A stretch of DNA of 64,000 bases from Bog-473 sp963787485 (GTDB lineage Bacteria > Actinomycetota > Acidimicrobiia > Acidimicrobiales > RAAP-2), in NCBI GenBank assembly GCA_963787485.1, contig CAWBDF010000006.1, positions 310,001 through 374,000 of the forward strand, written 5' to 3'. How positions within the stretch are numbered: position 1 is the first letter of the stretch; each line of letters starts with the position of its first letter. The position numbers and the translations under genes were made by a program. The notes under the pieces were generated by a model. It was not told the origin of the DNA. It was given only the letters and a program-made list of their open reading frames with translations, and did no database searches. Shown piece by piece: positions 27,984-36,597 of this stretch.

Positions 27984-28762
27984 CAGGCGCTTTCTCCTCC
28001 AGTTCCAATTCCGCCCGGCTCGGCCGCGGGCAGCGCCGCCGTGGCGTCCGGGGCGCTGTCGCCCGTCCCGAGCTCTGCTTTCAGGGCGGCCAGCTCGTTG
28101 TCCACCTGTGACGTGGACGACACCTTGTCGAGCTCCTTTTGAATGTCGTCGACCGGCTGGGTCAAGTCGTCCAGCGCGCCCGACGCCAGCAGCTCGTCGA
28201 TGGCACCCGCCCGCGCCTGCATTCCGGCGATCTTGTCCTGGGCCCGCTGCATCGTCGCCCCGGCAGAACGCGTGGAGTCCGAGATCCCCGACACCGCCTC
28301 GCCGACCTTGGTCTGGGCCTCGGCGGCGGTGTACGACGCCTTCATCGTCTCCTTCTGGGTACGGAACCGCTCCACCCGGGACTGCAGCTCCTGGGAGGTC
28401 TGGACGAGCTTTTGCTCCTGCTCGCTGATCTGGTCGTGTTGGGTCTTGAGCTCGGCCAGCTGCTCACCGAGCGCGGCCCGCCGCGCCAGCGCCTCGCGGG
28501 CGAGGTCCTCGTTGCCCTGCTGCAGGGCCGCCTTGGCCTGGCCCTGCAATTTGTCGGCCTGCTTTTGCAATCCCTGGGCCTGCAGCTCGATCCGCTTGCG
28601 GGCCGTGGCGACATCGGCCACGCCGCGGCGCACCTTCTGGAGCTGCTCGAGCTGCTTCTCGTAGGACAGGTCGAGGGTGTCCCTTGGGTCCTCCATCTTG
28701 TCCAGTGCTTTGTTGGCCTTGGACCGGAAGATGTCAAGGATCCGACTGAACGTGCCTGCCAT
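27983..28762 (-). CDS. pspA: Phage shock protein A (PspA/IM30)
   Basis: PspA oligomers bind damaged membranes and maintain the proton gradient. The 259-residue product begins MAGTFSRILDIFRSKANKAL, the amphipathic membrane helix, followed by long coiled coils rich in Gln/Glu/Ala and the family segment DPRDTLDLSYEKQLEQL. The C-terminal tail is Ala/Gly-rich. I use the ATG at 28762 because the upstream extension lacks similarity. It heads the pspA-htpX-pspAB-phosphatase operon. Confidence 0.95.
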   Translation of the reverse strand: MAGTFSRILDIFRSKANKALDKMEDPRDTLDLSYEKQLEQLQKVRRGVADVATARKRIELQAQGLQKQADKLQGQAKAALQQGNEDLAREALARRAALGEQLAELKTQHDQISEQEQKLVQTSQELQSRVERFRTQKETMKASYTAAEAQTKVGEAVSGISDSTRSAGATMQRAQDKIAGMQARAGAIDELLASGALDDLTQPVDDIQKELDKVSSTSQVDNELAALKAELGTGDSAPDATAALPAAEPGGIGTGGESA

Positions 28763-28838
28763 GGACCCCGAGCATAAGGCCCAGGGGGGGTGCGATGGCA
28801 CCGGGAGGCCCTGGCAAGCCCGACGCTAAGGTCGGGCC

Positions 28839-29732
28839 GTGCCTTCCTCGTCCGACCGGCTCTGCCTGCTCTGCGTGCACGCGCACCCCGACGACGAGGC
28901 CTCCAAGGGGGCGCCCACGGTGGCCCGGTACCACGCCGAGGGCGTGCGGACGGTACTGGTGTGCTGCACGGGGGGCGAGGAGGGAGACATCCTCAACCCG
29001 GCCATGGACACCCCCGAGATCAGGGCCGACATCGGGCGGGTGCGCCGGGCCGAGCTCGCCGCCGCCACGGAGATCATCGGCTACGACGAGACGGTGCTGC
29101 TCGGCTACCGGGACTCGGGCATGCCCGATTCGGAAGCCAACGCCCGCCCGGACAGCTTCGCCCGGGCCCCTTTGGAAGAGGCGGTGAGCCGGCTGGTGGC
29201 CGTGATCCGCCGCGAGCGCCCCCAGGTCGTGGTGACCTACGGAGAGGACCACCGCGGCTACCCGCACCCCGATCACATCCGGGTGCACGAGATCTCCGTG
29301 TTGGCGTTCGACTCCGCCGGTGATCCGGACCGCTTCGGGGAGGCCGGACCGCCCTACGCCCCGGACAAGCTCTACTACTCGGTCTGGCCGGCGGAACGCT
29401 TCCGCCAGATGCACGCCAAGTTCGAGGAGCTCGGCCTGACCTCTCCCTTCGACGAGAAGTGGCTGAAGCGCCTCACCCATGACGAGCCGGTCACCACCAC
29501 CGTCGACGTCCGGGGGTACACCCACGTCCGGGCCGAGGCCTTGTTGGCACATGCCACCCAGGTCGACCCCAACTCGCCGTTCTGGTTCGGACTGCCCCCG
29601 GAGGTCTTGCGCGACCTCCATCCGATCGACGAGTACTTCTTGGCCCTGAGCCGCGTCGGGCCGCTGGACGTCACCGAGGACGATCTCTTCGCCGGGGTCC
29701 GCGCCGTGCCCGCGCTGCCCCGGCAGGCCTGA
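28839..29732 (+). CDS. mca: Mycothiol conjugate amidase-like deacetylase
   Basis: This 297-residue LmbE/PIG-L family metal-dependent amidase has the zinc motif AHPDDE near residue 15 and the HPDH ligand pair near residue 147. The extended C-terminal region (YYSVWPAERF, FWFGLPPEVL) is typical of Mca, which cleaves mycothiol S-conjugates in detoxification. The close relative MshB cannot be excluded. Starts with GTG. Mycothiol enzymes support an actinobacterial source. Confidence 0.88.
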   Translation: MPSSSDRLCLLCVHAHPDDEASKGAPTVARYHAEGVRTVLVCCTGGEEGDILNPAMDTPEIRADIGRVRRAELAAATEIIGYDETVLLGYRDSGMPDSEANARPDSFARAPLEEAVSRLVAVIRRERPQVVVTYGEDHRGYPHPDHIRVHEISVLAFDSAGDPDRFGEAGPPYAPDKLYYSVWPAERFRQMHAKFEELGLTSPFDEKWLKRLTHDEPVTTTVDVRGYTHVRAEALLAHATQVDPNSPFWFGLPPEVLRDLHPIDEYFLALSRVGPLDVTEDDLFAGVRAVPALPRQA

Positions 29733-29760
29733 CGGCGCCCGGATTCGGTGGTTCGGTGGG

Positions 29761-30624
29761 TTAGCCGCCGGCCCGGGCGAGCTCGCGCAGCGGCCGGTAG
29801 CCGATCAGTGTCGCGCCGGCCTCCTCGAGAGAGCGCCGGACCCAGTCCTCTTCGCAGATCATGCGCCGGTCGTCGACTCGGGCGGCCCAGTCGTCGGGCG
29901 CCAGCGACCGGAGCTCGGCGCTGTCGACGGCCGGGTGCAGGTGCAGCTCGGTGACACCGGCTCGTAGCGTTGCGATGTCGTTCTCGAACGCCTGGCGCGA
30001 GCCGACGCCGGACGTCATGTGGAAGTGGTCGGTGAAGACGGCTCCTGCCTCCGCCGCGACCGTCCGGGCCGGGAACCCGACATAGCGCTCCATGGCCGCG
30101 CTCACCATGCGCATGGGGAGCCCGAACTCGACGGCGAGGTCGAGGTACACGTCGAAGAATTCGGGGCGAAGGGCCAGTGCGCCCATGTGCGCATCGAGGT
30201 GGCTGACGTCGAAGCCCCACAGGATGGCGCGCTCGATCTGCGCCCGGCACTCGCGCCGGACCTCGTCGAGATCGGCGTGATCCCAGAGGTCCTCGAGCGT
30301 CCTCGGGAAGCCGCCGTCACCTCCCAACAGCGACGGCGCGTGGGTGATCGGTCCCCAGCGGTAGAGCTCGTACTCGGCGTTGAGGGTCAGGTGGACCCCG
30401 ACGTCCTCGCCGCGGTAGCGACTGCTGGCTTCGCGTGCCCACGGGCATGGGACCATGAGCGACGCGCTGGTGACCGTGCCCGTGGCGAGGCACTCGAAGA
30501 CCCCGACGTTGGCCGAATGGCACGAGCCGAGGTCGTCGGCGTTGAGCACCACCAGCTTGGCGTTCGCACCGAAGCCGAGGCGCTGGGCCAGGGTCGGCTC
30601 CGACACCGTGGCCAGGTCAGCCAC
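29761..30624 (-). CDS. YdjC/ChbG-like carbohydrate deacetylase
   Basis: A 287-residue protein with the YdjC family N-terminal NADDLGSCHSAN (Asp-Asp metal ligands), HLDAHMGALALRPE (His ligands) and ELHLHPA motifs. The family removes acetyl groups from chito-oligosaccharides or related sugars. The GTG at 30624 overlaps purE by 8 nt and fits the homologous N-terminus; the longer open frame does not. It is co-directional with purK-purE, but the metabolic link is not clear. Confidence 0.88.
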   Translation of the reverse strand: MADLATVSEPTLAQRLGFGANAKLVVLNADDLGSCHSANVGVFECLATGTVTSASLMVPCPWAREASSRYRGEDVGVHLTLNAEYELYRWGPITHAPSLLGGDGGFPRTLEDLWDHADLDEVRRECRAQIERAILWGFDVSHLDAHMGALALRPEFFDVYLDLAVEFGLPMRMVSAAMERYVGFPARTVAAEAGAVFTDHFHMTSGVGSRQAFENDIATLRAGVTELHLHPAVDSAELRSLAPDDWAARVDDRRMICEEDWVRRSLEEAGATLIGYRPLRELARAGG

Positions 30625-31171
30625 TGTCGGCCCCGCCCCGTGCCACCCCAGCGTCCTGTTCCTGGGCCTCGGCGGCGATCTCCCTCCGGAACGCCTCCAT
30701 GCGAGCCGTGAGGACCGGGTCGGACGTGGCCAGGATGCGCACGGCCAGGACGCCGGCGTTGCGGGCACCGTCCACCGCCACCGTCGCCACCGGGACCCCG
30801 CGCGGCATCTGCACCATGGAGAGCAGGCTGTCGAGGCCGCCGAGGTGGGCCAGGGCCACGGGCACTCCGATGACGGGCAGGGTCGTCACCGAGGCCAACA
30901 TGCCCGGCAGATGCGCGGCCCCGCCTGCGCCGGCGATCAGGACGCGCAGGCCACGGGCGGCCGCCTCTTCGCCGTAGTCCAGCATCCGGCGCGGCGTGCG
31001 GTGGGCCGACACGACGCGCACCTCGTGGGGGACTTCGAAGCGCTCGAGCATCTCGGACGCGCCCTGCATGATCCGCAGGTCCGACTGGCTCCCCATGACG
31101 ACCCCGACCACGGGGGCGTCGGCCAGAGGCGAGCCCTCCCGAGAACCACCCGGTGTCGGCGAGGTGCTCAC
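30617..31171 (-). CDS. purE: N5-carboxyaminoimidazole ribonucleotide mutase PurE
   Basis: PurE class I catalyses N5-CAIR to CAIR in purine synthesis. The motifs GSQSDLRIM near residue 27, SAHRTPRRML near 55 and AGAGGAAHLPGM near 82 are intact. The 184-residue length includes an N-terminal tail of about 20 residues. The start overlaps the purK stop by 4 nt, showing a coupled purK-purE pair. Confidence 0.96.
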   Translation of the reverse strand: MSTSPTPGGSREGSPLADAPVVGVVMGSQSDLRIMQGASEMLERFEVPHEVRVVSAHRTPRRMLDYGEEAAARGLRVLIAGAGGAAHLPGMLASVTTLPVIGVPVALAHLGGLDSLLSMVQMPRGVPVATVAVDGARNAGVLAVRILATSDPVLTARMEAFRREIAAEAQEQDAGVARGGADSG

Positions 31172-32337
31172 CGGCCCGCCTCCGCCGGCAGCTCCAGACC
31201 GTCGGGCACCGCGGTGCCGAGGGACTGGGCGGCAGCCCAGGCCCGGGCCCGCACGTTCTCGGCGTCGTCCCCACAGACGGTCACGTGTCCCAGTTTGCGT
31301 CCCGGTCGTGCCTGCTTGCCATAGAGGTGGACGTGCGCACCCTCAATGGCCAGGGCCCGGGGGAGGAGCCCGGCGGGATCTTGGCCGGCGGCGCCACCGA
31401 ACACGTTGACGCTGGCGACGTGGGGATGCTGGATCGCCGTCGATCCCAGAGGCAGGTCGAGCACGGCCCGCACGTGGTTCTCGAACTGCGACGTCACCGC
31501 GCCCTCGATCGTCCAGTGACCTGTGTTGTGCGGCCTGGTCGCCACTTCGTTGACCAGGAGACGGCCTTCGGACCAGAACAGCTCGATCGCCATGACGCCG
31601 ACCGCCCCGGCGATCTCGGCCACCTTCTGCCCGAGCGCACCCGCCGCGTCGACCACGTCGGAGGGAAGGCGACCGGGCACCAGGACCTCCCGGCACACGC
31701 CTCCGAACTGCGCCGTCTCCACGGCCGGCCATGCCACCGACGCACCCGAAGGGCGGCGGGCCACCAGGACGGCGAGCTCGGCGTCGAATGGCACGAATGC
31801 GTCGACCACGATCGGCCCGGTCACGTGGGTCAGGACCTGGACCGCCTCCGCCACGTCCGAGACCGGCCAGACTCCCTTGCCGTCGTAGCCGCCGCGGGCG
31901 GACTTGAGGACCACCGGCCATCCGTGGGCGTCGGCGAAGGACTCGACGACCTCGAGGGCGTCGGCGCCTTCGGCCACCGTGAACGCGGGCACCGCGACGC
32001 CCGCCTGGTCGAAGACGGTGCGCATGGTGGCTTTGTCCACGGCCAGCTCCAGGGACGGCGCGCCGGGACGGACGACGACCCCCATTTCGTCCAGCCCGGC
32101 CACCAGCTCCAGGTCCACCTGCTCGTGGTCGAAGGTGACCACGGCACAGCGATCGGCGAAGCGCCGCAGGTCCTCGGCTTCGAAGGGCGATCCGAGCACG
32201 ACCTCCGCCGCCGCGGCACAGGCGGCGTCGTCGGGCTTCTCGGCCAGGACGGCGACGGAGAGGCCGAGGGCGCTGGCCGCCTCAGCGGCCATGCGGGCCA
32301 GCTGGCCCGCACCGACGAATCCCAGATCGCAGCGCAC
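31168..32337 (-). CDS. purK: N5-carboxyaminoimidazole ribonucleotide synthase PurK
   Basis: PurK is an ATP-grasp enzyme that carboxylates AIR using bicarbonate. The 389-residue product has the N-terminal GxGQLARM motif, ATP-grasp residues VLKSARGGYDGKGV near 165, and FNEVATRPHNTGHWT-like (VNEVATRPHNTGHWT) near residue 265, the PurK-specific site. It lies directly upstream of purE in a normal two-gene unit. Confidence 0.96.
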   Translation of the reverse strand: MRCDLGFVGAGQLARMAAEAASALGLSVAVLAEKPDDAACAAAAEVVLGSPFEAEDLRRFADRCAVVTFDHEQVDLELVAGLDEMGVVVRPGAPSLELAVDKATMRTVFDQAGVAVPAFTVAEGADALEVVESFADAHGWPVVLKSARGGYDGKGVWPVSDVAEAVQVLTHVTGPIVVDAFVPFDAELAVLVARRPSGASVAWPAVETAQFGGVCREVLVPGRLPSDVVDAAGALGQKVAEIAGAVGVMAIELFWSEGRLLVNEVATRPHNTGHWTIEGAVTSQFENHVRAVLDLPLGSTAIQHPHVASVNVFGGAAGQDPAGLLPRALAIEGAHVHLYGKQARPGRKLGHVTVCGDDAENVRARAWAAAQSLGTAVPDGLELPAEAGR

Positions 32338-32415
32338 ATCGGGCAGGTTATGCGCCGCTCCAGGTCAGAGCGGGCATGCCGTGGTGCAGCCGACGCGCTC
32401 CCGGTTGGGTGGAGG

Positions 32416-33009
32416 CTAGAGCCGGTGCACCTGCACCTGGCCACGTCCGAGTTTCCGTGGGCTGCGCCGCCGCCCGAAGCGGCCTCGTCTGCCCACGTCG
32501 CCCGGAGTCACCATGTCGACGACGGGTCTCAGTCCGAGTCCGAGGACCGAGCCGATGGCTGCTCCCCCGAGGACGTCGGTGGGGTGGTGGGCCCGCAGGT
32601 GGACACGGCTGGCGGCGACGGCCGTTGCGAAGCCCACGTTGGTCGCCGTCTGGGCGGACGAGTCGGCCAGGACGAAGGCCGTGCAGAAGGCGGCCAGGGT
32701 ATGCCCACTCGGGAAGCTGCTGCTCGACGGGGCGCGCACCGCCGCGGTGAGGTGGTCGCCGGGCCGTTGGCGTTCGACCGCGGCCTTGACGGTGCGGCTC
32801 ACGGCGAGAGAGGAGAAACCGGCGACCCCCAGCGCGACGACCGCCCGACGTCGATTCGGTCCGCGGCGCCGACCCCTGAGCGCGGCCAGGAGCACCCACA
32901 CCATTCCGTAGTCGGCCAGGTTGGACACCGCCGCGGCAGCGCGGTCGACCGCGGGCCGTCCCCGGAGAGGGTTGAAGGCGGCGTCGACCGTCTCGTCGAG
33001 GGTGCTCAT
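32416..33009 (-). CDS. PAP2 family membrane phosphatase
   Basis: A 197-residue protein with the three motifs of the type 2 phosphatidic-acid phosphatase superfamily: KAAVERQRP near residue 75, FPSGHT near 97 and SRVHLRAHHPTD near 135. At least two or three hydrophobic segments flank them. Such enzymes dephosphorylate lipid phosphates or undecaprenyl pyrophosphate at the membrane. The ATG at 33009 fits the family. The C-terminal tail is Arg-rich. It ends 78 nt before purK in the same direction. Confidence 0.9.
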   Translation of the reverse strand: MSTLDETVDAAFNPLRGRPAVDRAAAAVSNLADYGMVWVLLAALRGRRRGPNRRRAVVALGVAGFSSLAVSRTVKAAVERQRPGDHLTAAVRAPSSSSFPSGHTLAAFCTAFVLADSSAQTATNVGFATAVAASRVHLRAHHPTDVLGGAAIGSVLGLGLRPVVDMVTPGDVGRRGRFGRRRSPRKLGRGQVQVHRL

Positions 33010-33019
33010 CACGGGCGGG

Positions 33020-33790
33020 TCACGCGGCGAAGGCCGGACACGACGTCTTGAAATGGCAGAACTCGCACAGGGGGCCCACGTTGGGGCGGAAGTCCTCCCC
33101 CTCGCACGCCCGCTCGATCGCCGACCAGACCGCCACGGCCCGCTTGCGCTGACCGCGGATCGTCTGCTCGGACGCGACCGACGAGATCGCCACCGGTTGG
33201 CGCAAGTAGAGGAGTCGGACTTCGGCAGGGGTTCGGCCCAGGGCGCTTTCGCAGAGCAGGGCATAGGTCTGGACCCCGCTCAGGGAGCCGCGCTCGTAGC
33301 GCTCCGAGGGGGCCCGCCCGGTCTTGTAGTCGACGACGACCAGGCTCCCGTCGGGTCCCATGTCGAGCCGGTCGATGATGCCCCGCAGCCGCATGCCGTC
33401 CACCGTGGCCTCGACGCCGAGCTCCACGGCCACGGTGTGGGTGTCGTCGGGGTCCTCGAGCTCGAAGTAGTTGGCCACGAGGCCCTCGGCGTCGGCCAGG
33501 AAGGCGGTTGCTTGTTCCGCTCCGAGTCCCAGCTCCATGAACTCGGGATCCTCCTGCAATTCGTCCCAGGCGCCACGCAATGCTGCGGCCGCCGCGGCGC
33601 GCGTTCGCTCCCCCGACGGGTGATTCCAGAAGAGGCGTTCGAGCGCGGCGTGGACCAGCGTCCCCTTCACGGCAGGAGGTGACGCTGGCTCTGGCCGACG
33701 CTCGATCTGCGAGAAGCGGAACGCGAGCGGACAATTCGTGAAGGCGGCCACCTTCGACGGCGTGAGCGTGCGCGGCGGGTCGAGGGCCAT
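33020..33790 (-). CDS. RecB-like PD-(D/E)XK nuclease with Fe-S cysteines
   Basis: The 256-residue product starts LTPSKVAAFTNCPLAFRF, the RecB-family helix including the first cysteine. It has the PD-(D/E)XK site as GIIDRLDM followed by VVDYKTGR near residue 145, and ends with CEFCHFKTSCPAF, which with the N-terminal Cys forms the four-cysteine iron-sulfur cluster of the AddB/Cas4-like nucleases. No helicase domain is attached. It probably works in DNA repair. No CRISPR array or cas gene is nearby, so Cas4 is not indicated. Confidence 0.88.
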   Translation of the reverse strand: MALDPPRTLTPSKVAAFTNCPLAFRFSQIERRPEPASPPAVKGTLVHAALERLFWNHPSGERTRAAAAAALRGAWDELQEDPEFMELGLGAEQATAFLADAEGLVANYFELEDPDDTHTVAVELGVEATVDGMRLRGIIDRLDMGPDGSLVVVDYKTGRAPSERYERGSLSGVQTYALLCESALGRTPAEVRLLYLRQPVAISSVASEQTIRGQRKRAVAVWSAIERACEGEDFRPNVGPLCEFCHFKTSCPAFAA

Positions 33791-33896
33791 GGCCGTCAGG
33801 ATATGGCCACGCGCCGGGGCGACGGTGCCATGGCGCCGTGAGGCACCGCACGCCGGGCGGGCGGGGAGCGGCAGGCGCACACGATAGAAAGGAAGC

Positions 33897-34166
33897 GTGG
33901 CCGATCTCCGCCGTGACACCCGCTGGGCCGGGCTTCGGCCAGGCGACCCGGTTCGAGTCGAGGGCACGCGCCTGCGGGGCGCCGTCTGGGAGTTCGTGGC
34001 GCACGTGACCAACGTCGAGACCGGCGAGTCGTGGGTGGAGGTGGTCGGGGGTCGAGCCGGTGATCGGGCGGTGCGGTCGTTCCGCCCCGACCAGCTCTAC
34101 TCCGTCGGTGCCAAGCCTGGACGGGATCCCTCGCTGGCGGACGCGCCCGGACTTCCGCTCGGCTGA
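33897..34166 (+). CDS. Hypothetical protein
   Basis: An 89-residue basic protein from a GTG start. Residues 14-70 (GDPVRVEGTRLRGAVWEFVAHV, SWVEVVGG) look like a small beta-barrel domain of the SH3/KOW-like kind. I do not recognise the family. It is divergent from the RecB-like gene and 42 nt ahead of the next gene. Confidence 0.6.
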   Translation: MADLRRDTRWAGLRPGDPVRVEGTRLRGAVWEFVAHVTNVETGESWVEVVGGRAGDRAVRSFRPDQLYSVGAKPGRDPSLADAPGLPLG

Positions 34167-34208
34167 ATCGATTCCCTCCCGGTTCTCCTGCCGCGAGGGC
34201 GTGGCAAC

Positions 34209-35381
34209 ATGGCATCCGTGGAGACGGTCGCCCGCCTGGTCGCCTTCATCGCGGGCGTCGCCATCGTCGGGCTCACCGCGTGGAGCGTCTTCACGTCCCT
34301 CGTCGTACCCCGGGTGACGTCGTCGCCGGCCATGCGCACGTTGGCCCGGTTCCTCGGGGGATCGGCCGGTCGACTGGCGGATCGGCTCCCTGACTACGAG
34401 GTGCGTGACCACGTGCTGTCCTTCGTCGGGCCGGCCGCGATGGTCCTGCTCTTCGTCCTGTGGTTGTGCCTGATCGTCTTGGGCGTCGCGATGATCGAGT
34501 GGTGGGCCGCCGGGGTCGATTTCGCGACCGCGCTCGGAATCTCGGGGTCGTCGGTCTTCACGTTGGGCATCGTCTCGTCCGCACGGGCGGGGCCGCGCGC
34601 GGTCGAGGTGGCGGCGTCAGGGATCGGCCTGCTGGTGGTCGCCCTGGAGATCGCCTATCTGCCGGCCATCTACAGCCAGTTCTCGGCTCGTGAGACGGAG
34701 GTCACCCTCCTCGAGTCTCGCTCGGGCACACCGGCATGGGGTCCAGAGATCCTGGCCCGGCACTTCTGGCTCGACACCATGGACGAGCTTCCCGAGCTCT
34801 ACGGGAACTGGGAGCGCTGGGCCGCCGCCGTCTCCGAGAGCCACGCCAACTATCCCGGACTCATCTGGTTCCGTTCCCCGGTGCCGGCGCGCAGCTGGCT
34901 GTTGGCACTGGTGGCCATGATGGACTCCGCCGCCCTGTACCACTCGGTCAGCCCGGGTCTGACGCCACGCCAGGCCCGCCTGTGCCTGCGTATGGGGATC
35001 ACCTGCCTGCGCTCCATGGCGCGTGCGTTGCGCATCCCCTACGACGACGACCCACTGCCCACCGCGGGCATCCGGCTCTCGTACGCCGAGTTCGAGGACG
35101 GCTACCACAGGTTGTTGTCGGTCGAATTCCCGGTCGAGCGTGACGAGGACGAGTCGTGGAAGCACTTCCAGGGCTGGCGGGTCAACTACGAGCCCATCGT
35201 CGACGCCCTCACGGCGATCGTGTCTCCGCCGCCGGCCCCGTGGTTCCTCGACCGTCCCGAGCTAGGGGAGGCCCGGCGTCCTGTGGTGCTGAACCGCACC
35301 CCCGAGAAGCCCGAGGGCGCCGAGTTCCGATTCGGCAATACCTCCAAGCCCGCACCACTCAGCCCGGCCGACGACTCGTAG
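34209..35381 (+). CDS. Membrane protein with degenerate K+-channel-like pore loop
   Basis: A 390-residue protein with an N-terminal transmembrane helix (residues 8-30), a second (about 74-97), a short re-entrant-like segment (ALGISGSSVFTLGIV, 108-123) and a third helix (128-155), followed by a 230-residue soluble part. The two-helix-plus-P-loop arrangement resembles potassium-channel pores, but the selectivity filter TVGYG is replaced by TLGIV. The soluble region holds HFWLDTMDELPELYGNWERW, with no recognisable RCK or cyclic-nucleotide domain. Function is unproven. Confidence 0.7.
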   Translation: MASVETVARLVAFIAGVAIVGLTAWSVFTSLVVPRVTSSPAMRTLARFLGGSAGRLADRLPDYEVRDHVLSFVGPAAMVLLFVLWLCLIVLGVAMIEWWAAGVDFATALGISGSSVFTLGIVSSARAGPRAVEVAASGIGLLVVALEIAYLPAIYSQFSARETEVTLLESRSGTPAWGPEILARHFWLDTMDELPELYGNWERWAAAVSESHANYPGLIWFRSPVPARSWLLALVAMMDSAALYHSVSPGLTPRQARLCLRMGITCLRSMARALRIPYDDDPLPTAGIRLSYAEFEDGYHRLLSVEFPVERDEDESWKHFQGWRVNYEPIVDALTAIVSPPPAPWFLDRPELGEARRPVVLNRTPEKPEGAEFRFGNTSKPAPLSPADDS

Positions 35382-35503
35382 CACCCGTGGTCCGCCCGGC
35401 GGACAGTCACAGCACCGTCGCTCCGGGACGGCCCGCCCGCGGGTCTACACTGATCCGGCCGAATTGCGGGCGCACGACATCAGGTCGCCCCGCCCCTCCC
35501 GCC

Positions 35504-35812
35504 ATGACCCTGACCCTGAGTTCCACGACGATCGAGCTGCCGGAGCTGGTCGACCGGGACGTCGACGCCTTCTTCGCCACCGAGGACCTCTGGGCCGTCA
35601 TCGTCTGGAACGACGACGTCACGACGTTTCAAACGGTGATCCGGGCCTTCGTCGAGATCTTCGGTCACAGCATCGAGCGGGCCGACGAGCTGGCCTGGCG
35701 GATCCACCGCACCGGCAAGGCGGTGGCGGCCGTGCGCCCGAAGGACGAGGCAGAGGCAGCGGTCCACGCGCTGCACGAGCGCCGGATCCAGGCCACCTTG
35801 ACCCGCGCCTAG
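35504..35812 (+). CDS. clpS: ATP-dependent Clp protease adaptor ClpS
   Basis: ClpS delivers N-end-rule substrates to Clp AAA+ ATPases. This 102-residue protein has VIVWNDDVTTFQTV near residue 33, then HRTGKAVAAV, and the C-terminal Ala-Val-His helix typical of the family. The ATG is at 35504. No clpA or clpC is adjacent, which is common in Actinobacteria. It is the last gene before a convergent lipoprotein gene. Confidence 0.93.
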   Translation: MTLTLSSTTIELPELVDRDVDAFFATEDLWAVIVWNDDVTTFQTVIRAFVEIFGHSIERADELAWRIHRTGKAVAAVRPKDEAEAAVHALHERRIQATLTRA

Positions 35813-35858
35813 AGCCCGCGCCGGGCTCGCCGACAGGGCAGAACGCCCAAGGCGGAGT

Positions 35859-36552
35859 TCAGCCGAGGACGGCGAGGAACTGGCGCTCGACGGTGCTTTC
35901 CATCCGGGTGGCGGCGGCCACGTCGTCTTGGTACTGGGGAATCAGCGATCCGCCGCTGACTGCGTCGAGACGGCCCGACGCGAGTCCGGGCAGCGCGCTG
36001 GTGCCGGTTCCACCCGCCGCGGTGACCAGTCCGTTCGTTTCGGCGAACTGGTCGAGCACGCTGCCCAGGGCGGACGACGAGCGCGACGGCCGGGCTGGCG
36101 GCGCTCGGCGGCAGCGTGGGCCTCGCCGCGGCCAGCTCAGTGAAGGACAGCTGGAGCAGCTCGGTGACCGGTGAGGTCACCGACTCCACGCCGGACCCCG
36201 AAAACGTGGCACCGGCGGCGTTGCTCGCCCGCATGGTACCGAGCTGGCTGCTGAGCGCGGAAGTCGAGGAGTCGAGTTGGGCCAGGGTCTTTCGCAGCTG
36301 CTGTTGAGGGGCTGAGCGCGCCTGGGCCGACGCCGCCGTTCCCGTCGCCGCGTGCGCCGTACCGGAGGTGAGAGGCGGAGCACTCGACGGCGAGGAGCTC
36401 GCGCAGGCAGCCAGGGCCGTGCCCGCAATGAGCAGAACCAGCGCAACCAGCGCGGCGTCTCCCGTGTGCAGGTGACGTCCCCCGCTCGTGGCGAGGCGGT
36501 GCCGGGTAGAGGCGCTCGCGAACCCCATCGTAGATTTCACGCGTCGTGGCAT
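35859..36552 (-). pseudogene. Lipoprotein gene, frameshifted
   Basis: From ATG 36552 the product has a signal peptide with lipobox LAAC near residue 50, then a Ser/Ala-rich linker and a helical domain (LRKTLAQLDSSTSALSSQLG, LLQLSFTELAAA). The frame changes near 36080, and the second frame continues with LDQFAETNGLVTAAGG, PQYQDDVAAATRMESTVERQF and a stop at 35859. Read together they form a roughly 230-residue lipoprotein of unknown function. A one-base indel would restore it. Confidence 0.75.
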
Positions 36553-36597
36553 CGTGTGACGCGCTTGGCTACGAACCTGCCTTCGAGGGTGAGCGGC

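Noticed and set aside
31153..33051. A 632-codon plus-strand open frame
   Set aside because: It runs antisense across purK and the PAP2 gene, both with complete motifs. It is a high-GC shadow.
33020..33790. Cas4 nuclease
   Set aside because: It has the Fe-S cysteines shared by Cas4 and AddB-like nucleases, but there is no CRISPR array or cas gene in the window.
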